Shown here in pieces: positions 38,820-47,480 of a DNA stretch of 64,000 nt. Numbering within the stretch: position 1 is the first letter of the stretch; every line of letters begins with the position of its first letter. The notes under the pieces were generated by a model, which did no database searches, had not been told where the DNA came from, and saw nothing but the letters and a program-made list of their open reading frames with translations. The DNA is from Aureliella helgolandensis (GTDB taxonomy: Bacteria; Planctomycetota; Planctomycetia; Pirellulales; Pirellulaceae): the NCBI RefSeq assembly GCF_007752135.1, contig NZ_CP036298.1, positions 5,766,859-5,830,858 on the forward strand, read 5' to 3'. Both the position numbers and the translations under genes were made by a program.

Positions 38820-40215
38820 CAAGGCGACCACACTCCCCATGGACTGCTGCGACTTGTCGCAGCTTTCTTGCTCGGCAACCAAGCGTCTTCGGCCTATACC
38901 GAGTGACGTCACCAAACGCTCTTGCGTCCAACAATTCAGGAGATAGCGGTCGCACCAGAACTTTTGCTCGGTGGGCTAACCATTACGCACCCAGCAGCCC
39001 GACAAAGCGATGTCGAGTCATCGCAGTCCATGTGGACTGCTGCGACTCGTCGTAGCTTTCTTGCTCGGCAACCAAGCGTCTTCGGCCTATACCAAGTGAC
39101 GTCGTCGAACGCTCTTGCGTCCAACAATTCAGGAGATAGCGGTCGCACCAGAACTTTTGCTCGGTGGGCTAACCATTACGCACCCAGCAGCCCGACAAAG
39201 CGATGTCGAGTCATCGCACTCCATGTGGACTGCTGCGACTCGTCGTAGCTTTCTTGCTCGGCAACCAAGCGTCTTCGGCCTATACCAAGCGACGTCGTCG
39301 AACGCTCTTGCGTCCAACAATACAGGAGACTGCGGTCGCACCAGAACTTTTGCTCGGTGGGCTAACCATTACGCACCCAGCAGCCCGACAAAGCGATGTC
39401 GAGTCATCGCAGTCCATGAGGACTGCTGCGACTCGTCGCAGCTTTCTTGCTCGGCAACCAAGCGTCTTCGGCCTATACCGAGTGACGTCACCAAACGCTC
39501 TTGCGTCCAACAATACAGGAGACTGCGGTCGCACCAGAACTTTTGCTCGGTGGGCTAACCAATACCCACCCAACAGCCCGACAAAGCGTTGACGAGTCAT
39601 CGCACTCCATGTGGACTGCTGCGACTTGTCGCAGCTTTCTTGCTCGGCAACCAAGCGTCTTCGGCCTATACCAAGGGACGGCGTCGAACGCTCTTACGGC
39701 CAACAAAACAGGAGATAGCGATCGCACCAGAACTTTTGCTCGGTGGGCTAACCAATACCCACCCAACAGCCCGACAAAGCGATGACGAGTCATCGCACTC
39801 CATGTGGACTGCTGCGACTCGTCGCAGCTTTCTTGCTCGGCAACCAAGCGTCTTCGGCCTATACCGAGTGACGTCACCAAACGCTCTTACGGCCAACAGT
39901 ACAGGAGACTGCGGTCGCACCAGAACTTTTGCTCGGTGGGCTAACCAATACCCACCCAACAGCCCGACAAAGCGATGACGAGTCATCGCACTCCATGTGG
40001 ACTGCTGCGACTTGTCGCAGCTTTCTTGCTCGGCAACCAAGCGTCTTCGGCCTATACCAAGGGACGGCGTCGAACGCTCTTACGGCCAACAACACAGGAG
40101 ACTGCGGTCGCACCAGAACTTTTGCTCGGTGGGCTAGCCATTACGCACCCAGCAGCCCGACAAAGCGATGACGAGTCATCGCACTCCACAGAATCTGCTC
40201 CGATCATCGCACTCC
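38820..40215. repeat. Tandem array 5, exact 193-bp period with paired palindromes, seven copies
   Basis: GGACTGC begins at 38841, 39034, 39227, 39420, 39613, 39806 and 39999, every step 193 bp; a degenerate end follows to about 40215. This unit is unrelated to the common core of arrays 1-4. Each copy has two adjacent short palindromes: GCGATGACGAGTCATCGC and GCTGCGACTCGTCGCAGC, 8-bp stems with two-base centres, 15 bp apart. In two early copies the second arm reads CGTCGTAGC, a change that leaves a G-U pair in RNA. It lies beyond the stop of the Wzy-like gene (40227) and upstream of the metalloprotease gene. 193 is not a multiple of three. Confidence 0.95.
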
Positions 40216-40226
40216 ATGTCGACGTT

Positions 40227-43136
40227 TTATGGACTCATAGCTGCTTGAATTTCATCGCGGAACTTAGCGTAAGCAGTGCTCGTTGGTGCACTTTGTAAAG
40301 CTCGATCCATTTCGAGCAGCGCCTCCTCGAAATGGTCTGTCTCGAAGAGTACTCGTGCCAACGCGTAACTCACACGATGCTCCATCGGTGCGGCTACAGC
40401 GGCTGCATGCAGGGCCTGCAATTGCCATTCGACATCTCCCAGTTGCTCGGCCGCCCAAGCAATCGCTTGCCAGTCCCGCAGACCTTTTGCTTGAGCGTCC
40501 ACCGCATCTTTATCTATGGTTTGTAGGATTTTGAGATGATAGTCTGACTGATTGGAGCCAGTGATACTCTTGGCCATGTAGACGCGCAGCAAATCGTCTG
40601 GCGGCAAGATCTCGATCAACTGCTCGATGTCCAGGTAGCTATCCAAGAAGTTGATGGCTCGGCTGCGTGCCACAGCGCTCACGGGAAGTAGTTCTCGATA
40701 GATTTCTAGTCCCGCACGCGTCTCACCAATCAATAACGCGTGGGAGCCGACTGCCTGAAGGATTCGTGGGCTGGCGCGACAGGTGAGGATGAGACGGGCA
40801 TAGGTCTCGAGTCTTTCCTCTCGATCCAACAATCCCAGATCGCTGCGGAGCTTGCCCCAGGCAACTCTCCAATCAAACAAACAAGCGCCATCGGCGTGTT
40901 GCATCCCCATTTGGCTTCGTCGCAGTAACTCCAAGGAATCCGACTGAGACTCTTCCAGGAAACGGCGCAGCTGCGATTGCTCGTCTGAAGGGGTATTGAT
41001 AAATACGGTGGAAAAGAACTCGGGCCTTGAAAGCGATGCGCGCATACGCTCGGTCAAATCATCCGCCCAGGCGTCAGAATCCTCGATGCGCCGTTGAGCG
41101 ATCGCCTGCTTCATGCGTGACAATTGGAGTGCGACTTCCGGAAAATCGTCTGGCAATAACGTATAGCTCCATTCTAGATCCTCACTAGCCGCTAACTGTC
41201 CACTATCGATCTGACGCACTTGTCGCGAAATCCTTTCAGCCTCCGCAAAGTTCGAAAGTGGTTCGGCACCATTAACAATGGCAATTGCGATCAGTGTCAC
41301 GCTGGGGATTAGGCAACACAGTACTTTCCGAGCCGAAGGTATGGCCACCGCAGAATCCTTTCGACTGCTTCGCTTGGAATGGGAACCTCCCTCGGGCCGT
41401 TGGCTACGCGAAGGCCTCCGACTTTTCCCACCATTGTTTTGACGTGAGGAAGTACGTTTCGTAGAAGAGGATTTTTCGGAAGGCAGGTCTGACGAGACTC
41501 CCAAATAGGAGCCTACCAACGCAGCTAATGGGAGAAAGATCGCAGGTAAAATTAAACTAAAATCGACCAGTTCATGGAGCCCCACGGCCAGCACGGCAAA
41601 AAGTGCCGCTAAGCGGGCGGCTTTGCCTGCAGAACTCTTGGGCACGCGATTGAGAAGGCGCCACAGCAACCATCCGCCGCCGACCAGACCAGCCACCAAT
41701 CCTGGTAATCCCAAATTCGACAGGAGCTCTACGTAGATGTTTTCAGCATGGTAGAACCATACGAATTGAGGGGCAAGGTATGCCGGTAGGATGGCAAAAT
41801 GAAAGGTCCCCAATCCACTCCCCAGCAACCAACTCTGTGGTTGCGTTAAAGCCATTTCCCACAGTTCCAGCCGTGCATTGTCTAGGCGGTACGCCTCTTG
41901 GGATACCGTATCAAGACGCTGGCCAATAACATCATCTAGCTGAAACATCGACAGAAACGCGCCACAGCCGAGAACTAGCAATAGCACGGACAAGCTCCCC
42001 GTCACATTCGTTTGCTTGCCGAACGAGAAAATTGCAAATGTGGTAATCAAGGCGGCTAAGCAGGAAAGTACGCCACCGCGACTGTTCGCCGTCAGAATGC
42101 CCGCTAGGAGCACGACCATCGCGATCAGGCTGGCAAAGGAGAAGGGATCAGCACTGGTGAAGAATTCCTCAACGCTCCTCTTCACCTTGGCCACGGGATT
42201 CACCGACGGATAACTTAACTGGTAGCGGCTGTCGACCAATGACGCTTGCCTACTGCGGTACAGGATTAGGACGCCCCCGGCTGCGCCCAGGGAACAGGCA
42301 AGGAACTGAGGAGCTGAATTGCGACTAATAAACGTCGCAAAGGAAGTGAAGGACATGTCAGGCAAAAGAGTCCAATCACCGGCAGCCAGAGCTTGGTAGA
42401 CCCCGAGCGCTGCGTTGCAGCAGCCGACGGCGGCGAGTGTCGACAGCAACACAGTGATGCTGAGTTTGTCGCGAAACAGGATCAAGCACGAAACAAGCAT
42501 GCTCAACGCCAATGCCAAGACGCATGCGGATGCACGGGTCTGTAAGGGGTGGATGCTGATCGTATGGGCATAGCCACTCGACGGACTCGAGACGGCATTG
42601 TTCACTTCGACCTCTGGAGACTGTGCATCTGCAGGGGTGTGGGGAAGCATTTCCGCTGGCTCACTCTCAGCCTCCGCAGCAACCTCAGCTGGCCCCCCAT
42701 CGGATTCACTTAGCTCACTGGCCAGAGCCTGGATCCTAGTTTCCAGCGCAGGAGTTGCCGAGAGCTGGCGCCAAATTGTCGTCGGCAGCGGAATGCACTG
42801 GAGCAGCGCCAGCAGAAGCAAACATCCAATACTCCACACCAACGGATTGTTGACTTCGATTCGCTTCCCAATTGCCACTATGGTCGCCAAGGCCAGGATG
42901 CCAACCAGAGCTGGCACTAGCCAAACCTGTGCACTCCAATCGGCCATTCCATACGGCCAGGGGCAACTGATGATCAGTGCTAATACCAAGAATCGGCCTA
43001 GCCAGGCCGGCACGTCACTCCACGAGGCCCCGCGAGGCGCCCGCTGCTCTTGGGAACGTGAATGCCCGGCAGAAGTTCGTGCGTTCTTACCATGAGAGGA
43101 AGAAGGAGTATTGGGCTGAGCCGGATCAATTGCCAT
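40227..43136 (-). CDS. O-antigen ligase/polymerase (Wzy-like) with C-terminal TPR-like region
   Basis: A 969-residue membrane protein. The ATG at 43136 is preferred over a TTG at 43196. After a short hydrophilic N-terminus come many hydrophobic helices (from about 55 to 560). The Wzy_C/ligase signature region is LLGSGLGTFHFAILPAYLAP followed by HAENIYVELLSNLGLPGLVA (about 440-485), where glycan chains are polymerised or transferred. A basic Ser/Arg-rich linker (about 565-610) leads to one further helix and a helical region with TPR-like character (LARVLFETDHFEEALLEMDR) probably outside. Within the transmembrane part a Ser/Glu-rich acidic insertion (about 140-190) is unusual. It is divergent from the export genes and is presumably the polymerase or ligase of the locus. 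Confidence 0.85.
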   Translation of the reverse strand: MAIDPAQPNTPSSSHGKNARTSAGHSRSQEQRAPRGASWSDVPAWLGRFLVLALIISCPWPYGMADWSAQVWLVPALVGILALATIVAIGKRIEVNNPLVWSIGCLLLLALLQCIPLPTTIWRQLSATPALETRIQALASELSESDGGPAEVAAEAESEPAEMLPHTPADAQSPEVEVNNAVSSPSSGYAHTISIHPLQTRASACVLALALSMLVSCLILFRDKLSITVLLSTLAAVGCCNAALGVYQALAAGDWTLLPDMSFTSFATFISRNSAPQFLACSLGAAGGVLILYRSRQASLVDSRYQLSYPSVNPVAKVKRSVEEFFTSADPFSFASLIAMVVLLAGILTANSRGGVLSCLAALITTFAIFSFGKQTNVTGSLSVLLLVLGCGAFLSMFQLDDVIGQRLDTVSQEAYRLDNARLELWEMALTQPQSWLLGSGLGTFHFAILPAYLAPQFVWFYHAENIYVELLSNLGLPGLVAGLVGGGWLLWRLLNRVPKSSAGKAARLAALFAVLAVGLHELVDFSLILPAIFLPLAALVGSYLGVSSDLPSEKSSSTKRTSSRQNNGGKSRRPSRSQRPEGGSHSKRSSRKDSAVAIPSARKVLCCLIPSVTLIAIAIVNGAEPLSNFAEAERISRQVRQIDSGQLAASEDLEWSYTLLPDDFPEVALQLSRMKQAIAQRRIEDSDAWADDLTERMRASLSRPEFFSTVFINTPSDEQSQLRRFLEESQSDSLELLRRSQMGMQHADGACLFDWRVAWGKLRSDLGLLDREERLETYARLILTCRASPRILQAVGSHALLIGETRAGLEIYRELLPVSAVARSRAINFLDSYLDIEQLIEILPPDDLLRVYMAKSITGSNQSDYHLKILQTIDKDAVDAQAKGLRDWQAIAWAAEQLGDVEWQLQALHAAAVAAPMEHRVSYALARVLFETDHFEEALLEMDRALQSAPTSTAYAKFRDEIQAAMSP

Positions 43137-43644
43137 TGATGATTCTTGGAATTGGAAATGGGGCGTGGGAGGCTGAAAGTCGCTCTCTCCGCGCAAATTG
43201 CGGAGGTTTGCAGTGCACTAAAGCTGCCGATTCAAGTTGGTTTGAAGCGTCCCAGGGGGCTGCACAGCGCAGCGTCCTGGCATGGTAGGCGAAACGCTGG
43301 TCCCGAAGCGGCACCCGTTAGAGTTGTGAGGCTACCGAGCAGGCACCGCTGAGGTGGCAGGCGTTGTAAGGAGTATAGCTTGTGTCCATCGGCCCGCTCC
43401 CTTAACCAAATTGTCCCCAAGCGGCTTTTGCTAGCAATTCCCCCACCTACTAATAGGAATTGCAGGAGCGACCGCTTTGACCAATAGGACGGGAATAAAC
43501 GGGAGAATTGTTCAACTCGATACAGGTTAACACTCGATCTAAGCACTACACCTGCTGTTCGAGAGATGCGCCTATTGTCCGGGTGCAGTTGTGAGCAGGT
43601 TCCAATCGATCGAACGACTGACTGAACTCGGGGGGAACGACAAG
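43137..43644. promoter_or_regulatory. Divergent control region of the polysaccharide locus
   Basis: About 500 bp between the Wzy-like gene (leftward) and the lipoprotein/export genes (rightward). Both promoters should be here. I see no strong consensus boxes. An in-frame GTG for the rightward gene occurs at 43591 but is less likely than the ATG at 43645. Confidence 0.4.
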
Positions 43645-44370
43645 ATGTCGCCAATCTGGAACGCATTTCGCGGGCTAAGCAGCCCTGGAGCATCGCAAGT
43701 AAGTGCGTTGGCCAAACTGCCGAAACGAACCGCTCTGATCGCAGCGCTTGCTCTAGCTAGCCTGTGCACGCCGGGGTGTTCTGTATTTCAAAATGGATAC
43801 AGTGCGATGACCCGCAATGGGGCTTGGAACGATACCGTGGTGGGATTGCGTAATCGCAACCTCTCGTCCAAGGCTTGGCACAAGCGTAAGCAGCATTTTT
43901 GCCGTGAGAAATACACCAAGGATTTTTGCAATGGCTTCCGGGCAGGCTTCGAAGCGGTAGCAACCGGCTCCGATGGCTGCACCCCGGCCTTTCCTCCCTC
44001 GGAGTATTGGGGATGGCAATATCAGTCGGCCGATGGCCAAGCGCGTTCCGCGGCTTGGTTTGCAGGTTATCCGCATGGAGCACGAGCTGCCGAAGAGGAT
44101 GGCGTTGCCTTCTGGAATCAAGTTCCGATGTCAGCGGGAATGCAAGCGGAGTATCAAAACGCCGGTGTGTTGACTCACGAAGGGGCGCTGTACCCGATTC
44201 CTGATTCCTCCAATTCGCTTGGTGGAAATCCGCTGACGATCCCCATGATGGACGGTTCCTCCATGCCCCTCGACTCATTCAATCAAATGAATGCCGAGGA
44301 GATCGCACCTCAGGTGAACCCACTCGGTTCTCCACTGCCCTTCGGTGGTCCAGTTCCACTGCAACCCTAA
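43645..44370 (+). CDS. Lipoprotein of unknown function at the head of the export operon
   Basis: A 241-residue predicted lipoprotein: MSPIWNAF... then LIAALALASLCTPGCSVFQN, with the lipid Cys near residue 45. The ATG at 43645 follows a GGGGGGAA ribosome site. The mature domain has a run of aromatic and cysteine residues (HKRKQHFCREKYTKDFCNGF, then PSEYWGWQYQSADGQ and WFAGYPHGARAAEEDGV), and ends in a low-complexity Pro/Gly/Asn tail. I recognise it only as a type seen beside planctomycete polysaccharide export genes; no function is known to me. It lies 140 bp before the Wza-like gene on the same strand and is likely part of the export apparatus. Confidence 0.75.
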   Translation: MSPIWNAFRGLSSPGASQVSALAKLPKRTALIAALALASLCTPGCSVFQNGYSAMTRNGAWNDTVVGLRNRNLSSKAWHKRKQHFCREKYTKDFCNGFRAGFEAVATGSDGCTPAFPPSEYWGWQYQSADGQARSAAWFAGYPHGARAAEEDGVAFWNQVPMSAGMQAEYQNAGVLTHEGALYPIPDSSNSLGGNPLTIPMMDGSSMPLDSFNQMNAEEIAPQVNPLGSPLPFGGPVPLQP

Positions 44371-44510
44371 ACCAAGTTGACCAACACAGTCGTCTCCGAC
44401 ACGGACGTCAGAGGCGGACACCGTCTGGCTGCAGCTACTACAGGATGTCGTAGCAGCGCCATTGCCTACAGAGTTTTGATTCCGACATTGACCAGAAAAG
44501 GCATCGTGCC

Positions 44511-45884
44511 ATGAACCGTTCGAAGACACTCGTAAATCGACTGAGTACCGTACGGCCGAACAGGGTAAGCCGAAACGCGTGCTCGGCCGCTATCCTGTTC
44601 GCCTTTGCGATCGCCTGCTCTGGCTGTACCGCTTTGACGCAACCGATCGACGGCATCCCCTCAGACCGGCTCCCCAACCAGTTTTTTACTGGGGAAAAGA
44701 ATGACCTAGTCCCTATCGACATCAGCTTGCTGGCTCAGGAGATTCCAAGGAATTATACCCTCGGTTCCGGTGACGTCTTGGGAATTACCGTCGACAAGAT
44801 TCTGCCACTGTACGCCCCGGGCGAAATCCCTGAGCCACCTCCGGTGCACTTTCCCGAAGCGGAAGATACCCTCCCACCTTCGACCGGTTTCCCAATCACC
44901 GTGTTGGAAGATGGCACCATTTCGTTGCCATTGCTCGAACCACTGAAGGTCGAGGGACTGACTACGGACCAAACGCGAGACTTGATTCGCCAGTCCTATG
45001 TCAGTGAACAGATCCTGCTGGAGGACAAAGGGAAGGTCAGCCCCGTGGTGACCATTATCAAGAAGCGACAAGTCCCCGTCATCGTCATTCGACAAGACCA
45101 AGGTTCAGGTAGTCAGAGCTATCTCCTTCAACAAAACCGCAGTGGTCGCGGGGTTGCCGGATCGGATTACAGTGCTCAAGGAACAGTGGTCAAGCTCAAC
45201 GCATTTGAGAATGACATCCTGCACGCCCTGACCGAAACCGGTGGTCTGCCCGGTGTAACTGCCAAGAACGAAATTAAGATTCTACGCAGCAAGGCTGAGG
45301 ATAAAGCCGCACGACGAGCATTCATGATGCAGTACCAACAAATACTGGCCATGCATACCGATCCCTGCAGCTGTCCAGCTCCAATGCCCGATGATCCGAC
45401 CGTCTTGCGAATTCCGCTGCGATTGCCACCAGGAGCTTGGCCAAACCTAAAACCTGAAGATGTGATCCTACAAGAAGGCGATATTGTCCTCATCGAATCG
45501 CGTGAGAATGAGTTCTTCTACACCGGTGGATTGCTACCCGGTGGACAATGGCCGATTCCTCGAGATTATGACCTCGATGCCCTGGGTGCGATGGCCATGG
45601 CAGGCTCAGGTGTTTCGAGCATTTCACAACGCTCTGGATCGTCCAGCTTGGTGGGGGGAGCACAAGTAGTCCCACCTGGCCGCCTGTACATCCTGCGGAA
45701 AACTCCTTGCAACGGTCAGATTGCCATCGAGGTTGATTTGTCGAAGGCGGTGAACAACCCAGGCTTGCGACCGATTATCCAACCTGGCGACACATTGATC
45801 CTGCAATACAAGCCTGGCGAAGAAGCGATCAACTTCGGCATCGGAGCATTCTTCACCTACGGTATCCGAGAGTTGTTTAACTAG
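44511..45884 (+). CDS. Polysaccharide export outer-membrane lipoprotein (Wza-like)
   Basis: A 457-residue protein with a lipoprotein signal (FAIACSGC, Cys near residue 39). The Poly_export segment NYTLGSGDVLGITVDKI followed by ITVLEDGTISLPLLEPLKVE and GLTTDQTRDLIRQSY is characteristic of Wza/polysaccharide export proteins, which form the outer-membrane channel. SLBB-like segments follow (VKLNAFENDILHALTETGGL; IQPGDTLIL). An internal low-complexity insertion, about 75 residues rich in Gly/Gln, separates them. It ends 36 bp before a strong terminator, so the lipoprotein and this gene form a transcription unit. It should pair with the Wzc-like kinase downstream. Confidence 0.92.
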   Translation: MNRSKTLVNRLSTVRPNRVSRNACSAAILFAFAIACSGCTALTQPIDGIPSDRLPNQFFTGEKNDLVPIDISLLAQEIPRNYTLGSGDVLGITVDKILPLYAPGEIPEPPPVHFPEAEDTLPPSTGFPITVLEDGTISLPLLEPLKVEGLTTDQTRDLIRQSYVSEQILLEDKGKVSPVVTIIKKRQVPVIVIRQDQGSGSQSYLLQQNRSGRGVAGSDYSAQGTVVKLNAFENDILHALTETGGLPGVTAKNEIKILRSKAEDKAARRAFMMQYQQILAMHTDPCSCPAPMPDDPTVLRIPLRLPPGAWPNLKPEDVILQEGDIVLIESRENEFFYTGGLLPGGQWPIPRDYDLDALGAMAMAGSGVSSISQRSGSSSLVGGAQVVPPGRLYILRKTPCNGQIAIEVDLSKAVNNPGLRPIIQPGDTLILQYKPGEEAINFGIGAFFTYGIRELFN

Positions 45885-45919
45885 GCCCTGAAGGCTAGAC
45901 ATCGCAAATTCATTCCGAA

Positions 45920-45952
45920 CGCCGTACAACCTACTGTTGTACGGCGTTTTTC
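45920..45952 (+). terminator. Intrinsic terminator after the export gene
   Basis: CGCCGTACAAC (45920-45930) and GTTGTACGGCG (45936-45946) form a perfect 11-bp stem with a five-base loop, followed directly by TTTTTCT. This is a strong Rho-independent terminator ending the lipoprotein-Wza transcript. Confidence 0.93.
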
Positions 45953-46121
45953 TATTTGCAACACTGGCCCCTTTTAGGGTAGCCCGTGCACAAACAGACT
46001 AACCTATTGAAGAGTGGGGCAACTGGATGGGGCATTCTCAACGCAGCGGTTGGATGCAACGCACACCAAGCCCGCTCCCCCTCCGCACTCTGATTAGCCT
46101 ACCATCAAGAATTGAGCTCCC

Positions 46122-47285
46122 ATGCAGCAAGTTGCAGTAGTCGTCGGCACCCGGCCTGAAGCGATCAAGATGGCTCCGATTTATCGCGAGCTCAGCCGCT
46201 CCTCGATTCTCCAGCCGATCTTGCTCTCCACCGGTCAGCATCGTGAAATGCTGAAACAGGCGTTGGACGTATTCAATCTGACCCCCGATTTCGATTTGGG
46301 ATTGATGAAGCCGAACCAATCTCTCGCGCAATTGACTTCGCAGACCCTGTCAGCAGTATCGCAGTTCCTGCAGCAAAACCCGATGGACGCGGTGCTTGTC
46401 CAAGGAGACACGACCAGCGTTCTAGGGTCGGCGCTGGCTGCCACATTTGCCAAAATCCCCATCGGGCATGTCGAAGCGGGACTGCGCACGTACGATATGG
46501 AACACCCCTTTCCAGAAGAAATCAATCGACGATTGGTATCGCCATTGGCACGCTGGTCTTTTGTCCCAACTCAGCTGAATCGCCAGAATCTCTTGCAGGA
46601 GAAGATCGATCCGGCAGGGATCCATGTGACTGGCAACTCTGTCATCGATGCATTGCTGTGGACCCGTGAATCACTGGCTTCGCAGACGCAATCGGTCCAA
46701 GAACGGGCCGTTCAACTCGGTTTGCCCCCCGAGTTTTCCAGCGAGTTCCTGGAATCCGAAACAGGCCGCTTTATCCTGGTTACTGGACATCGACGCGAAT
46801 CTTTCGGAAGCGGATTCGAGTCCATCTGCAGAGGTTTACTGGAAATTGCGAGAAGATTTAGCGATGTAGGGATTGTCTATCCAGTGCACCTGAATCCGCA
46901 GGTGCAAGAACCGGTGAAGCGTCTGCTTCGGGGAAATCCTCAGATTGCCTTGATCCAACCGGTTAGCTACCAAGATTTCATCTGGCTCATGGATCGAAGC
47001 TACTTTTTACTAAGCGATTCGGGGGGCGTGCAGGAGGAGGCGCCTAGCCTAGGCAAACCAGTGCTGGTGATGCGTTCGACAACCGAACGGCCAGAAGGTG
47101 TGGAAGCCGGGACTTGTAGATTGGTTGGAACCGACCAACATGTCATGGTGAGCGAAGCTGCCCGATTGCTGGAAGACCGGGAGGAATACCTCCAACGCTC
47201 CGCCCTTAAGAATCCGTATGGTGACGGCACCGCCGCACAATGCATCCGAAGAATCTTGGAAGAAGATTTGCAAAAGGCAAGCTAA
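46122..47285 (+). CDS. wecB: UDP-N-acetylglucosamine 2-epimerase, non-hydrolysing
   Basis: A 387-residue enzyme that interconverts UDP-GlcNAc and UDP-ManNAc. VVVGTRPEAIKMAPIYREL, LLSTGQHREML, VQGDTTSVLGSALAATFAK, GHVEAGLRTYDMEHPFPEEI and LSDSGGVQEEAPSLGKPVLV are the conserved family segments, in the usual order and with the usual length. A second, WbpI-type epimerase lies at 58956; this copy has the ETGRFILVTGHRRESFG variant typical of housekeeping WecB. It begins a new unit after the terminator and precedes the tyrosine kinase. It supplies UDP-ManNAc for surface glycans. Confidence 0.95.
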   Translation: MQQVAVVVGTRPEAIKMAPIYRELSRSSILQPILLSTGQHREMLKQALDVFNLTPDFDLGLMKPNQSLAQLTSQTLSAVSQFLQQNPMDAVLVQGDTTSVLGSALAATFAKIPIGHVEAGLRTYDMEHPFPEEINRRLVSPLARWSFVPTQLNRQNLLQEKIDPAGIHVTGNSVIDALLWTRESLASQTQSVQERAVQLGLPPEFSSEFLESETGRFILVTGHRRESFGSGFESICRGLLEIARRFSDVGIVYPVHLNPQVQEPVKRLLRGNPQIALIQPVSYQDFIWLMDRSYFLLSDSGGVQEEAPSLGKPVLVMRSTTERPEGVEAGTCRLVGTDQHVMVSEAARLLEDREEYLQRSALKNPYGDGTAAQCIRRILEEDLQKAS

Positions 47286-47480
47286 CGGGACTGGGCTAGA
47301 TACCCTGAACATCCTCACAACCGTTAAATATTGCAGAAGAACACGTTGAGACCGCCCAAAGCGGTTATCGCGATGCTCGCCAAAATGCAACTCGGTCCTA
47401 TAATTGGGAACTCTTCGTCTTCCGTCGTTGCTCCAGCTGCGCGGTGTTCGCCCAAAGCTTCCATTTTAACAAGAGTTCCC

